Notes: generated from the sequence alone by a model not told the origin. Shown: positions 11,101 through 23,240, counted from the stretch's first letter. The stretch is DNA of 64,000 nt from Paramacrobiotus metropolitanus (GCF_019649055.1 NW_026570283.1:620001-684000); one strand, 5' to 3'. Made by a program: numbers and translations.

Positions 11101-11618
11101 TCTACTGTACAGTAATGTCTACCGTCTGTGTCATGTTATGCGGCAAACGGAGCGCAGTGTGCTGAATCGCAGGGAACAGTTTCAGGTGGACAGCGGGCAT
11201 CAGTCTGATATCTCATTTCCGGCTGACGATTCTTCGTGAATGAACTGCTAAAGAATATATATCAAATATACAGTAGAACCTACATGTAATAACATGTACA
11301 TGTCGGTATTACGAGTACATGCATGGTACACTTGAAGTTTTATAGTCCTAACTCCTAACGTAAATCGTAGACACGTTTAACCTTGTGAATCAAGTGCGTT
11401 GACGTAACATCGGTAATACCGATTTCACGCGGATCAACAACCAGCATCAGGTTCTTAGGCGTGTCCACCTGCACATGAAAACATCATCCTGCAGATTACT
11501 GTACCTGTATGAACCAATCTGATTGACTGCATAAAGAAATTTTTAAAAAAGATATGGTGAAGTGCGGTACGATCCTACGAAAAAAAAACTTTTAACACAA
11601 AATTTTCGTATCCACCTA

Positions 11619-12025
11619 TGGACGACTTCGTACCACTTCAAAAACGCGACCCGTTTTATCGCTTCCGTATTCCATTTATCGGTAAGTATGTATCTGTGCG
11701 CACACGTATGTCGCCTTGTCTGCTGTAACGTGAATAAGTAGGGTTTGCCAAGAGGCGCTCTCACTGTATTCCTAAATCCTAACTGTTCCACCTGTATTCC
11801 TATCTTTTTTCCATGCGGAATACACGCAAAACACGCTGCAATACAGGAGAATACAGGAGGAATACGCGGAATACAGGCGGATGACTGCGGAGCACTCAAG
11901 GAATACCAATCGCAACATGTGAATGCACGCAGAAAACGCGAGAGTATCGGAGGAATACTTAAGAATATTAAGAGTACAAAGCCGAAAAAATGGGTCGCAT
12001 GTTTGAAATTGTACGAAGTCGTCCA
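11619..12025. mobile_element. MITE with TA duplication and GTATTC/GAATAC arms
   Basis: TGGACGACTTCGTAC at the left end and GTACGAAGTCGTCCA at the right end are inverted, each flanked by TA. Inside, GTATTC units on the left give way to a run of GAATAC units on the right (11819-11880), so much of the element can fold on itself. There is no coding capacity. Confidence 0.65.
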
Positions 12026-12779
12026 TATATTATAATATCGATATCGATTTTCAGCGTTTCCACCAATCCGGGTCTAAATTTTTCCTGCCCCACCAGTTCA
12101 CCGCAGTCCAAAGTTGACAATTCAAAAAGTAATAAAAAAACTAAGGTTCTAAATTATGAATGTACGTACTTCCGCATTTGCGCCTAAATTTCCTAGAATA
12201 AAAGAAAGATAAAAGATAAATTTCTTCGTCCAGTTTCTCGAATAAAAGATAAATTTCTTCATCCATTTGGGGCGAGAACTGATTAATTCCACGAGAATCG
12301 TATGTGCGGGGTTTTGTGCTTACGGCTTCTAGCCCGAACAAATCCAGTAAAGGTCACAGTTTTTTATGAGGAAAAAACAAGAAACATTTCCCCTACCCGA
12401 AATACTAAAGTTACACCCATGAAAATACTTCGTCGAATAACGGCGATTTTGAATCCAAAAATGGCAAATTTTGAATTTGGTTACCCGGGACATCGTCCAA
12501 CTCCACCCATTTTTTCCAAAGAATTTGTAAAAAATTAAAAGCTTTGTATAATGTTGGTTTTTTTCCTATTTTTTATATGGAGCGAACTCTCTCAAATGGA
12601 CTCTTTCAAATGAAATTAGAAGCTTGTTAATTAAAGGCTGGATGGACCCGCAACACTTCAAAGAAGCAGACCGACATTTTGTTCGGCCACCCAGTACATA
12701 CACAAAGGATACTGCAGACTGCAAAGATCGTTAGAATACAGCAGTAAACTAAAAGCGGTCAAAGAAAATTGTGATGATA

Positions 12780-12876
12780 CATGAGCGATACGTAGAAGAT
12801 ACCGCGGGATACGACGGGATACTGGGGATACAAGTGAAACAACATGCCCAGAAAAATTTAAACGTGCGCAAAGTCG
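12780..12876. repeat. Right end of a related GATAC-rich MITE
   Basis: Several GGGATAC/GGATAC units lead into GCGCAAAGTCGTCCATAT, matching the right end of the element at 11619-12025. The left end was not found. Confidence 0.45.
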
Positions 12877-13233
12877 TCCATATCTACCTGTGTCGGCGAC
12901 TCGACGTAATCGCCTCATTCGATGTCCTGTATGGCCACAGTGTTAGGCTTACGTGTCTTTACTCTTCGGGTTCTCGCATGCCAGGATGATTACAATTTGA
13001 AATTAATGTTCTGCTTTTCACTGCTGCTTTTCTCAGTTTAATTAACTACTGATTCTAGTTCCTTACATTCCGCAGGTATTTCTGAGGGTTCCTGCAGCTT
13101 TTCAGCGTAAGTTTTCAGTGCGATCCACAAATAAGACAAAGAACTGATCGAACTGATCAAAACTCACGTCCGGGGAAGTTGTTTAGCATGAGCGTACACA
13201 GACGCGGGGTAGCGTTGAGAGAATTTACTGGAT
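12877..13233. other. Upstream region of copy 3
   Basis: The last 100 bases resemble the copy 2 upstream region (CGTCCGGG unit, TTGAGAGAATTTACTGGAT). I see nothing else. Confidence 0.4.
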
Positions 13234-13248
13234 CTGTAGCTCCATAAG
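13234..13248 (+). promoter_or_regulatory. Conserved promoter motif, copy 3
   Basis: CTGTAGCTCCATAAG lies 63 bases before the ATG at 13297, at the same place as in copies 1 and 2. Confidence 0.5.
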
Positions 13249-13296
13249 ACGTAAGTGGATGCTCGTTGAATTCCGATTAGGTGACGATCAAAAGCT

Positions 13297-15883
13297 ATGG
13301 CCGACAACGGGATGGAAAGGCCGTTTGATATTGTGGGTAAGGGCTACACGATCCAACATTCCACGGAATACCACCTGGCCCTTCACAGCATCAGCCCCTT
13401 GAATACTGCACAGATCGTGCCATCGTCTCCTGCCAGCAGCGTACCTTCACCGCAGCATCCGCAACGCCTTGCTGCTCAGCGGGAGCTAGAAGCGGGAACA
13501 CTGGGCTTGCTGACCCATTACCAACTGGCCAACATGGAGTCCGGGGTGCTGGCTGATGTTGCAGTGACGTGCCGTGCCATGTACACTTTCCAGAAGGATG
13601 TTCAGGATTTGCAGTCGAATGCGTGGAATGATTATGGTCAGGGACAGCTGCAGCGCGTACGTGTGGCACCGACCGGCCATGAAATCTCTCCCTTGCCAGC
13701 CTGGCTGGAGAACTGCGTAGGCCTGCGAGTGTACTGTACGTAATTCAACCTACTCGGTAGTGTCAGGCCTGATTTGTTGGCCGCCAGGCCCCGCATTCAG
13801 GCCCAATCTAATCCATTGCGAAATTTGTTACAACGAGTTCATAAAAAAATCGAGAATATACACTTCCTTAAGTGTGAGTTCTTCTGCCCCCCCCCGGCCC
13901 CCCCGTGATACATAAATCACAACTGCGTTTAGTGATTTATGTATCACGTAACTACCTGTGCACTGTACATGCTGGTTTGAGTTTGACAGTATCATGAAGA
14001 TCATGGAAGAGCCTCACCATGGTTAGTTAAATGCTGTTGATGTTGTCGACGAATGCTTTGCAGTTCAAGAAAAGGTTTCGACGAACCGAGAGCATTCATC
14101 GTCTGACACTTCAAAGCGGGATTTCGAGGTGCCCTGGCGGGCTACGCTCCATCTGCAACGCGCTGCGGATGACTGCATCCTGACGGAAGTACAGCTGGCT
14201 TTCATTAATCCGGATGATTGCGGCAGCCCCACTGTCAAGATCAACATGGCGCCGACCCACGCTGCCAACATGAGCTGCATTAACAACATACTGCAGAACA
14301 TCCGCGGGCAGACATACTCGGAATGCTGCCAAGAACTTGGCGTCTTTCGTGAAGCCTACTGTTTCGTCACCAAGCGGGTGCCGTTGCGGCGCTTGCTGGG
14401 AGAAGTGCTCAGCGCATTTCGGCTGATGATATCGGAATGTTTGACACGGGCAGACATGGTTGACTGGAAGGGAACGGATAATGTGATGCTGAAGACCAGC
14501 CAGGGTGTCATCGAGATGGATCGACAGATTCTGGTGCGTATAGGTTTTTGCTGTATAACTTTCGTAAAGTTGCCTTTCTTCGCTGAATGTCATACGGTAT
14601 AATCCCATTTGCTCGGTATAGTCCCATTTGTGAAGTCGATCGGCGTATCAAAGATCAAACAGGAGAAGCGCGCACTAGTGAATATTTGTGGCAACGTATA
14701 AGCGTGGAAATTCCGCGCGGAAACGCGGCTTCTGTCCTGGGGACGGTTGGATGTTCTCGAGAGTTAGAAGAGTTGTTTTACTTGTTCTAATTGTGGGGTT
14801 TTTTAAGTATATGTATAAATGGCATCTGCTTGTCAAGTACCCATCTTAACTTAAAATTTAATGATCAGCGGTTTGAGGGAACCATCGACTACCGGGGTGA
14901 ACGATAACTGAATTGTACAAGTAAAATTAATTTTTTAATGTGATACTTTAAATGAACCTTATTCCTTTAGAAAACACGGCAGCTCGATAGATTCCGAAGT
15001 GATTTTGATTTGATGTTTTAAATCTTGAAAGCTTGTTTTCGATCGTAGGTTGGCATGTCCCCGAAAACGCGTGCCATTTTCGCAGAAGGTGTACATGGAA
15101 AAGTCAATTCGTACAATTTAGACTACAGCAGAGCGACTGTGGTAACCGTGCTGGAAGCGGCCATGTTAGGACGCGCATCCTTGCCGGTGGATCCGTGCCG
15201 AGCGACTCCGTCCTTCCTACACGAGGTCATGCAGTTGGCATTAAACTGGGAAATTCCGCATCTGCAGCTGTGGACGCAGGTAGCGTTCGTGGAACGCTTG
15301 TGCCATCCGATAGTCAATCTGGAACAGATCCCTGTCTTGGATGCGGTCCGGATCATCGGCGAGCATGCGGATCCAAACAAACTGGGCAATCGGATGGTTC
15401 TGTGCGGGTTGATCAGTGTACTGCGTATCCTGCATTCAGAGACCGCGCGCTGGACGATGAATGAGCTGATGGAGTTGATCGCAGGTTCAAACAATTTTGC
15501 GTCGTCTTGGAAACAAATCGGAGTTCAAACTGATGGAATTAAAGAACTGCAGTAAATCGAAAGTGCATGAAAGGTTTGACATCAGTTCTGTAATCTGCAG
15601 GTAAGCCGGGAATGTGGAAGAACGTCATCCAGCCAACGCGATTGCTGCCTGATGCCACGATTTTCGTTAAAACTCTGATGGGGAAAACTCTCACGGTACC
15701 AGTGAATTCGGTCTATTGGGTGTATCAGTTAAAATGCGCGATCCAGGACATAGATGGGATTCCATTGATCTGCAGCGACTGATATTTGCTGGCAAACAGT
15801 TGTGCGACAATCTCACTTTAGCGGACTACGGCATGGCCACGCATGCGACAGTGCATCTTGTTCTGCGACTGAGGGGATGCTAA
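13297..15883 (+). pseudogene. BTB-ubiquitin family copy 3, frameshifted in the ubiquitin exon
   Basis: The exons are 13297-13735, 14064-14533, 15049-15484 and 15601 onward. The first three are open and in phase (1, 0, 1), with the N-terminal region, the beta-rich block and BTB/BACK as in copy 1. Exon 4 starts as a close ubiquitin match ([13 protein letters not shown]). It then loses one base near 15766, where copy 2 has TTGGATC and this copy has TTGATC, and terminates at 15780-15782. Past the deletion the ubiquitin sequence continues in the next frame (LIFAGKQL ... LRLRGC) to a stop at 15881-15883. The deletion falls in a GG pair, so a base-calling error is possible and the gene may be intact. 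The exon 3 donor (GTTCAA) is weaker than in copy 1. Confidence 0.75.
13905..13947. repeat. Perfect hairpin in intron 1 of copy 3
   Basis: GTGATACATAAATCAC and its exact reverse complement flank an 11-base loop, just after a run of C. The corresponding intron of copy 2 lacks it, so it was gained after duplication. Confidence 0.7.
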
Positions 15884-18848
15884 AAATGTTGGGTCAGCGG
15901 GCGACGTTTGGCGGGCGCTTCTAATGCGTAAAATTTTTTTTTGTTCAGCTTGCACAGTAATCAGTGACAGGATTGTACGCGTATCTGGTTTCCTGTTTTA
16001 TTTTCATTAACTTGTTTGAATTCTTGAGTTTTTGCTTGCATTTCTGGATTGCATTTAGCGGAACATTGGTTACATACAGTAGCATTTAGACATCAAAAGC
16101 TTGCTGACTGCAGAATTATAGTATCGCACTTACGATGTTAAAGAAATCCGTAGCTGTAGAAAGCCGTGGAATGTGGAAAGCACTGCTGCACTGCTTTGCT
16201 TCCCTATCTAGTAGTTAAAAACTGCGTGGCGGTATCATTCCCGATTAGCTAGCGGAAATTTGAAAAAGTATCGTCATTTCAACTCAATGTCATAATAACA
16301 TTTATTGTGACATAACAAATTTCATTTTGTAATATCTTCCGCAACATTAGGTTGCTGAACTTCGATAGACAACAGTTTAGACACCAGCCGCTGACCAGTG
16401 ACTACTACCCAGCTAAATCTTAATTAAATGTTACTTGAAGGTACACTGGGTTTTTTGTCGAAAGTATGGCGGTAACTTGTTGCCTATTTGGCACTTAGCA
16501 GTGACTGATCATCCAAGTACGAGCCGCTGCTCCTGTTAAAGTTACCAGCAGTGGGAAACGGTACATATACGAAATAACACGTGATTGAATTCTCATGGCA
16601 ACGTTATGCATATCCATACATATCACTGCCACGAAAAATTTAATCAAATATTTAATCAAATAGTTGTGTATTGCAAAATATCCATATTCGATTTCGATGC
16701 ACCGGCTTGTGTGGCGTTCCACTGAGCAGAAAATCACATTTTTGTACTCGCGTCTTAATGGGGCACAAACGTGTCATCGCCCTTCGAATTTCCCTGAGGC
16801 CACTGGCAACGCAAAATAGCACGAAATTACGGTTCGTTTGTTGAGTCTACAAAAGCTTAAAATATGTATGTAATTATATAATATATAACTATGGCGTTTA
16901 TTTTTCCTCGACAAGTCCACCATGCAGATTTTAGTTCGCAAAAATTTGAATACTGTATATTGCTCGTGGCAGTGGTATAACAGCCACTGTCATGAGGACT
17001 ATAATCAGATACAAATCATACAATAATTATATGGCGGGCGAAATGTTGATAACAATGCTTTGGCTTCTGCATCGCCAAGGTTGCGACACGCGCTCGTTAT
17101 TAGAACGAACTCTGATCTTCAAACAAATACTATTCGGTTATTTTTCCAAGGTGTATCCGATAATACACTCAACCCCCTGGAATAAAATTATCAGTTTCCG
17201 TGTAGACTTTTTAAAACTGTTTAGTTGATTCCAACCCTACAAATAACGAGGCAACTGGAAAAAGCCCGACTAGCGCATAAAAACGGTCCGAAATTATTTC
17301 GTTAACCGAAGATATTTCGTACCAGCGCACACCGGATTCCACGAGGACCCAGAATGAATGCATAGATACCCATTTCTAGTCTCGGTGTAGCGTCTGCTAA
17401 ATTGAGACTAAATACGAGTATCCATGGACCATGTTTAAACAAATCACGGACAATGTTAAAGCAGCACCTTGTTACCTCAAAAGAACAAGCGAAGCTATGT
17501 AGCCTATTTGGAAAAATTTAAATGAAAAAATGAATACGGACGCAAAATAATAAACCAACTGAAAATTTCAACTTGGAGGAAGCAACGCTCGCTAAAAAAA
17601 TTCTCTTATACTTTGTACTTTGTGAGTGCATGCCGCCACGTTCATCTGTACTTTGGATGCACGATACTACGGATTCGGCTTAACAATAAGGGCTGTTACA
17701 TTTTTTCCTCGATGCTGACCGATAGCATGCCGGTCTGGGTTTGTGCTCAATACAAACCTGTAGAAAGCGAAACGAACTGTCAATTCAGTGGCATATCACG
17801 CATTTACGGTATATCTGTAGAAGCACTCGCTTTTCAGTAAACATCGTCGCCCGTTACATGAAATCAGACGCTTACTGCAACTTAGGCTTGGCTAGCAAGG
17901 TGGTAACATTTTTCGTCCGCCAAACTGTACACTGCCCGGGTTTAAAAGATTACATGACCTGGGAATTCTAATAACAGAAAAAAGAACTTACCTACTGTAA
18001 AGCTTGCGCAGCTAGCAAGTCGAGAGATCGTTACCAGAGAGATCGATCGAACGTCGAGAGATCGTTGTTAGCGAGCAAGTCGAGAAATCGTTTTTATCTT
18101 GGATGGTACTTCACTGAAAGTTTACTACGTCGGTCAGCAAAAAATAAAAAAAATATAGAGGGTATCAAGCTGCGTTATTGTCTGCCTGACGCTCTGACCT
18201 AATAGCATTCACAAATGCATCGGCCATCGAGGAAGCAATTAGCATGACTCACCTGACCATATTGGGACATCTTCGTAATGCGGGTGTAATGTACATTTTT
18301 TATAGATAAGTAGGATTGAGGGATACATACCTTAACGATACTTCTACCGGGAGTGTAGATGAACACACTTCGGAATGAGCATAGAGAACAGCAGCCTATA
18401 AATGGCCTTGAACAGTCATATCGAGATATATTTAGAGTAAGAAGGCGTAGCCTTCTTAAGTTCTTATGCAATGAACATATACTGGTATGTACTCTGTAAA
18501 TCCCTCAAAACACAAGCCGTTAAACTGAGCGTTTGCTGTTGGTAATGGTTCAATGCTCTTGAAACGCACGTGTTCTGGCTCCGATCTTTCAAAATTTTTC
18601 TTTAAAACGATAAATTCTCCCAAGCAATTAAAATCAATAATCTATTGCCAGTCTTGCTTGTGCAAGCGTGGCGTTTAAGGATAACAAAGTATACCGTCGC
18701 ATTTTAGCGATACAATTTGGGGAAAAAAAACAATGTAGTTCACTTGAAATTTGCAGTTGTCGGGTTCGCAAGGCGCGGATTCGCAGTCATCATCATGTGT
18801 TACCGCCCGACAACGAATATATTATTGCTGTCGAAAACACCTTGCGGT
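15884..18848. other. Gene-poor stretch
   Basis: I see no open frame with recognisable motifs. The minus ORF at 16495-16737 has hydrophobic patches but no family signature and no splice context, and I do not call it. Confidence 0.4.
18014..18092 (+). repeat. GTCGAGAGATCGTT triplet repeat
   Basis: Three copies of (AGCAA)GTCGAGAGATCGTT start near 18014, 18050 and 18074, the last with one change (GAGAAATCG). Confidence 0.6.
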
Positions 18849-18857
18849 CTGCTGACC

Positions 18858-19679
18858 GCCTACCGATCACTTCGGCCGTTTTCATTTCGGCCGCGCTCAT
18901 TTCGGCCAAAGTTGTTCGACCGCCATTCACTTCGGCCGTGATTCACTTCGGCCGTCATTCAGTTCGGCCGCCGATCACTTCGGCCACAGTACATTTCGGC
19001 CGACGTTCAGTTTGGTTTGATTTACAAGAAAACATTACTTTCGATATAAGTTTGTCGGAAACTTAAAACGGTAGGATCAAAAAAGTGATAGCAAAGGGCC
19101 GCGTTCATATCATTTGCACGCACAATTTGTGTGAGCAGTTCTTCAAGGGCTACGGTCACCATCATGTCTCCCTGTGATGACCCGAAAAAACGAATCCTAC
19201 AGGAAAAGTACTAAAAACCTAACCGCAAGACACCAAGAAAACATAAAAATAGAAAGAAATCCCCATATTATTATGAATCACCTAAGGATAACCTAAGAAT
19301 ACCAATGATAACAAAAATAATCGTAAAAAACCTTTGAAAACCTACGAGACGATAACAAATCTAGAAACCTAAAACTCAAGAAACCTAACAAAACCTAATA
19401 ATCGTAAGAAACCTAAGAAACCTAAGAAACCTAAAAACCTAATAAATCTAGAAACCTAAGAAAACAAAGAAACAAAGAAACCAATGAAACCATAATATAC
19501 CTAAAAATCCTAGATAACCCAAAAACCTGGGAAACCCAGGAAAAACGCCAAGATGTCCAGTTGCCGAAATGAGCGTTGGCCGATTGAGTGTCGGCCGAAG
19601 TGAGCCACGGCCGAAATGAACGTTGGCCGAAGTGAACCTGTTCGGCCGAAATGTAACGCGGCCGAAGTGATCGGTCGCG
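18858..19679. mobile_element. Fold-back element with TTCGGCCG arrays and AAACCTAAG core
   Basis: The left arm (to about 19010) is an array of short units ending TTCGGCCG (ACCGATCACTTCGGCCG first). The right arm (19560-19675) holds the same units inverted, ending CGGCCGAAGTGATCGGT. CTGCTGACC occurs directly at 18849-18857 and 19680-19688, a 9-base target duplication. The middle (19200-19540) is a degenerate AAACCTAAG run. Nothing in it codes for a transposase. The 9-base duplication suggests a Mutator-like or fold-back class. Confidence 0.75.
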
Positions 19680-19861
19680 CTGCTGACCAGAAGAACCGGT
19701 TTTGTAGCTATCGTACTGCGAAAGAACTTTACGCTTTTATTGATAATTATTTGCTCGTTCTGTTTGTCTAATATTTTCTCGTTCGTTTCTGCAGGGGTGA
19801 ATGGCGGATAATGGTTGAGTTACCGTTACGTAAGATGCGCATGCTCGTACCTGTACAATAT

Positions 19862-20084
19862 GCCCTCTCGCTGCACACCTTACACACCTCTGTAACTTAA
19901 GGTGCGTTTTGTTTTCAGCTTATAGTTTGTTGCTGCTTGCAAAGTTATTGAGGTCCTGTATCAAAAGGGAATCCAAATAGTTCCTTTAACTTACAAAAGA
20001 CTTTAAAATTCGATTCTGTTAGCTGGTTATTTAAACCAAAATCGCATAGCTTATAGAGCACTTTAAGGTGCGCAGCGAGAGGGC
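19862..20084. repeat. Short inverted-repeat element just upstream of the serpin
   Basis: 21-base arms at 19862-19882 and 20064-20084 (GCCCTCTCGCTGC outermost) match at 20 of 21 positions. This is probably a small MITE; no clear target duplication is seen. It ends 70 bases before the serpin start. Confidence 0.55.
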
Positions 20085-20154
20085 TTAATAGGATACTGCA
20101 TTCTTTCGTGCTAATGCAAGCAGAAACGATCGCGCGTCGGAACTGAGCACTGCC

Positions 20155-22698
20155 ATGCCATTGGCAGTGCTCAGTTGGCAGAGACCAGCGAAGCCCGTTA
20201 AAGAAGAAATTGCGCAACGCGCAATTCCACAGCTCCAAACGGCCGAGTTTGGTGTAAATACGGAGAGCAGTTTTGCCGTGGAAGCTTTCAAGGCGGCTGT
20301 AGAAACTAGATGTTTTCCAAACAATAACCTTGTTATCAGTCCGTACTCCGCGGAACTTGTCCTGGCAGCGCTATTGCCCGGAACCGATGGTGAGCTATAT
20401 TCATCGCTGATGAAACTTCTGTGTCCCGATGAAAGGTCTTTTGCCGACTTAGTAAAGAGTTTAGATGCAGTGAACACGGATGGCGCGTTGAACAGCGCAA
20501 ATGCTGTCTTTTACGATGCCAGCTGCCGATTGGCAAGTCAGTACCAGGAAGCTGTGGAGATGTCAATAAAATGTGGGTTTATTCAAACGCCGTTTCGAGC
20601 TGCTCCAGATCGAGCTTTGGAGATTGTCAACCATTTCGTTGCGGAGAAGACTGACGGAAAGATAACGTCATTTTTCCCCGAAAGCCGACCCAATGCAGCC
20701 CTAATTCTAATCAATATTATAGATTTTGCCGGGCAATGGGCAGCGCCATTTAATCCGCAACATACTAAGCAAGACATCTTTTACTGTACCGGCGGGGTAG
20801 AAAAAACTGTGAATTTTATGAAAGAAGAACATGCTTGCATTCGTCATTACAATGTTTTGCAATACGCCAGAGCTGTTGTCGAGGCCGGAGATCCTAAGAT
20901 CATTATCCTGGATGTAAAAGGAATGAAATTCAGTGTCATGATTTTATTACCAGCGGAGTATTCCGCTGATGGAATGCAGAAGCTGATAAATATGTTGACG
21001 ATACAGCGGCTTCTATCGTGGCGACTGAAAAGCGAACCCGATGGTATGCTGTACATCTTGATTCCCAAATTTCGCATCCGCTGCAGCACGGACCTAATCC
21101 CGGCAACAGTAAAAGTGGGCCTGGAGCCGATGTACATACCTTCTACGGATAACTTTTCGCGGATGTTTTCTGACAAAACCGAACTGAAAATAGATGAATT
21201 CAAACAAGAAGTGATTTTAGGTAAGCACTGCATCCGTATTATAATTTTCTAACTGGCAGTTGGGAATCCTGGATTCGCTAAGTTCTCGAAAAAAGAATAA
21301 TCGGTGAACTTTTGATTATTTTCCGAGTTTATTAATCTTTTCAGATGCACAAAATTAAAAATCAAATTAAGCAATTTGAAAGTAGGCAGTGCACTGTCCA
21401 TGTGCAGGACCACTTTCTTGGCGTCCGATCCGTATAGCCGCGGTACGTCTTTTCGGATCATTGGCTTCAGGACAAGGTCGATAAATACCTTGTGATCAAC
21501 TTTGGTCTCAGGGGGAACGACGTACATTGCAGTCTGACCGCGCCAGGAGATGCCCATTGCCAGCATCACTTTTTTGGGCCAGTTTTTGCGGGGCAACTTT
21601 TGCCAACTTTCAGGAACGACAACATTTTTCCGCTTGTAGTAGTAGTCTGTCTGCCCGGATAAATCATCAGTAGTAATCCACATCTCGTCCATTGTTAAAA
21701 GAAACTTCAGTTTTCGTCGCGATAAATACCTCAAAAACGTCCTGGCGCGCTGGGCCCGTTGTACAGCTTGGGTCGCCGACAGCGCGTGGACCTTCTTCTT
21801 TTTCAGCAACTTCGCGTCCAAATTCTTGGCCAAAATTCGGCTCACAGATCTAGCAGAGATCCGTAAACGTCTCCCCTTCTCCCGAATAGAAGGAGGATTC
21901 GGAGAATCAATCAACTTGGACACTTTCCGGATGTTCTTCTGGATGCACACTGTAGGCTCGTTCTGCGGTGGCAATTTTTTCGTCTCTGGAGGGCTCGCGC
22001 ATAGTCGGGCTCGATTTTTCTTGATGATCCTTTCAACCGTGCTCTTACTGAGTGGTTTCTGTAGCTCAGATAATTTTTCCACAATTTTCCGAATAGATAA
22101 ACCACTGGCATGTAGGAAAATCACTAGTTCACTACAGCCTTACGTTCAAAATCAACTTCTCGAGGCATTTCTAAACATTTCAACGTTAACTGCATTTCAA
22201 TAAACTCAAAATAAAATTCTGTACAACTACACAAGCGAGTATAACAGCCCAAACTACAGGGAAATTAGCAGACGAATTTAGTTTGCACTGTCTTCAACTT
22301 GGCTGCCGCGCACCGTATCTCAAATTTGTGAACGTAAATTAAAAACTGAAAGGTATGGATTCGGACAGTATGACTGAGTTTGTTTGTGACCTTTTTTATC
22401 AACACCAGCATAGATCCGTGTTTGGCTTTTAGCTCCATTTGAGTAGAGCGTAGTAATGCTATTGACAGCAGGTAATTTGTGCTCCTCTTTCGAGTTCTCT
22501 GAACTTCCATGAAATTTTGTAGATGTGGATGAGTACGGCGTGAAAGCGACGGCTGTAAGTGGGTCACACTTGGTGTGTCATGCATTAGCTGAACTGCAGC
22601 CAGAATTCGTAGCCGATCATCCGTTTTTGGTGGTCATTTGGAATGAGGTGGTCGGTGTACCAGTATTTATCGGACAGATCTGCGATCCAACCGCGTAA
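20155..22698 (+). CDS. Serpin
   Basis: Two exons (20155-21220 and 22523-22698) join in phase 1 to give 413 residues, normal for a serpin. Exon 1 has the early NNLVISPYSAELVLAALL block, the NANAVFYDA strand, and an FxxQW-like IDFAGQWAAPF segment. Exon 2 begins DVDEYGVKATAVSG, the hinge of the reactive loop, and ends with FVADHPFLVVIWN and PVFIGQICDP, the serpin signature region. Counting 14 residues on from the hinge glycine places P1 at His (CHA). The small residues at P12-P8 fit an inhibitor, though P14 is Val. No signal peptide is evident, so it may be intracellular or have an upstream exon. The intron carries a mariner relic. Confidence 0.88.
21249..22168 (-). mobile_element. Tc1/mariner transposase relic inside the serpin intron
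   Basis: Read on minus, an ATG at 22166-22168 begins MPREVDFERKAVV, then the frame breaks near 22127 (consecutive stops) and resumes as ELVIFLHASGLSIRKI. A helix-turn-helix region, a DEMW motif (first catalytic Asp) and a VVLHMDSA motif (second Asp) follow. After HMDSA the sequence becomes unlike a transposase and ends, so the third catalytic residue is lost. It is a truncated, frameshifted copy, opposite in strand to the host gene and confined to the intron at 21221-22522. Confidence 0.85.
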
Positions 22699-23083
22699 TC
22701 TCACTGCATTACACAACCTCAAACAATGTCACTATCAGTGCATTGACTGCGTTCCGTGCGGACGAAAGTTCTGGATAATGGCTTAAAATTCGGTTTTGGT
22801 GTTGACATTTAAATGGAAGGTGAATAAATCACTCTTTTAATATAAATCTTCTTCGCCCAGAGTTTGCCTAATTCCGTTATTTTGTTTGCCTGAATTTATT
22901 TATTCAGCATATCATTGTAGTTCACAATATGTGTTTTAAAACATAACTTATCATTTAAAATCTGGAGCCTCCTTTAATTTTGAAATTTTTTTGGTCTCAT
23001 ATCCCCTCTACTATCTGTACTGTTATTGCTCCGGCAAAGAGGAATCTATATGTACAAGCCCGATATTTGAACAAAAAACTTTT
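22699..23083. other. Serpin 3' flank
   Basis: AT-rich sequence with no coding signal seen. Confidence 0.4.
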
Positions 23084-23240
23084 CCAGGTACTGTACTGAC
23101 ACGATATTTGGGGTCAGCAAAATCCCCTGGACCGCCCGCGTTAGTTGTCGGCTGCCGACATCAGTGAAGCCGACAACTAGTGCGGGCGGTCCAGGGGATT
23201 TTACTGACCCTTTATATGATGTCAGTACAGTATCCAAGTT
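23084..23240. repeat. Near-perfect 157-base hairpin
   Basis: The inner 43-base arms at 23111-23153 and 23168-23210 differ at about three positions (CCCCTGGACCGCCCGC against its complement). Weaker pairing extends outward through a TACTGTACTGACA block. The loop is 14 bases. It is likely a small fold-back transposon. Confidence 0.7.

Noticed and set aside
19200-19540. AAACCTAAG run as telomeric or interstitial telomere sequence
   Set aside because: The units are degenerate, lie inside a fold-back element with target duplications, and recur in a second such element.
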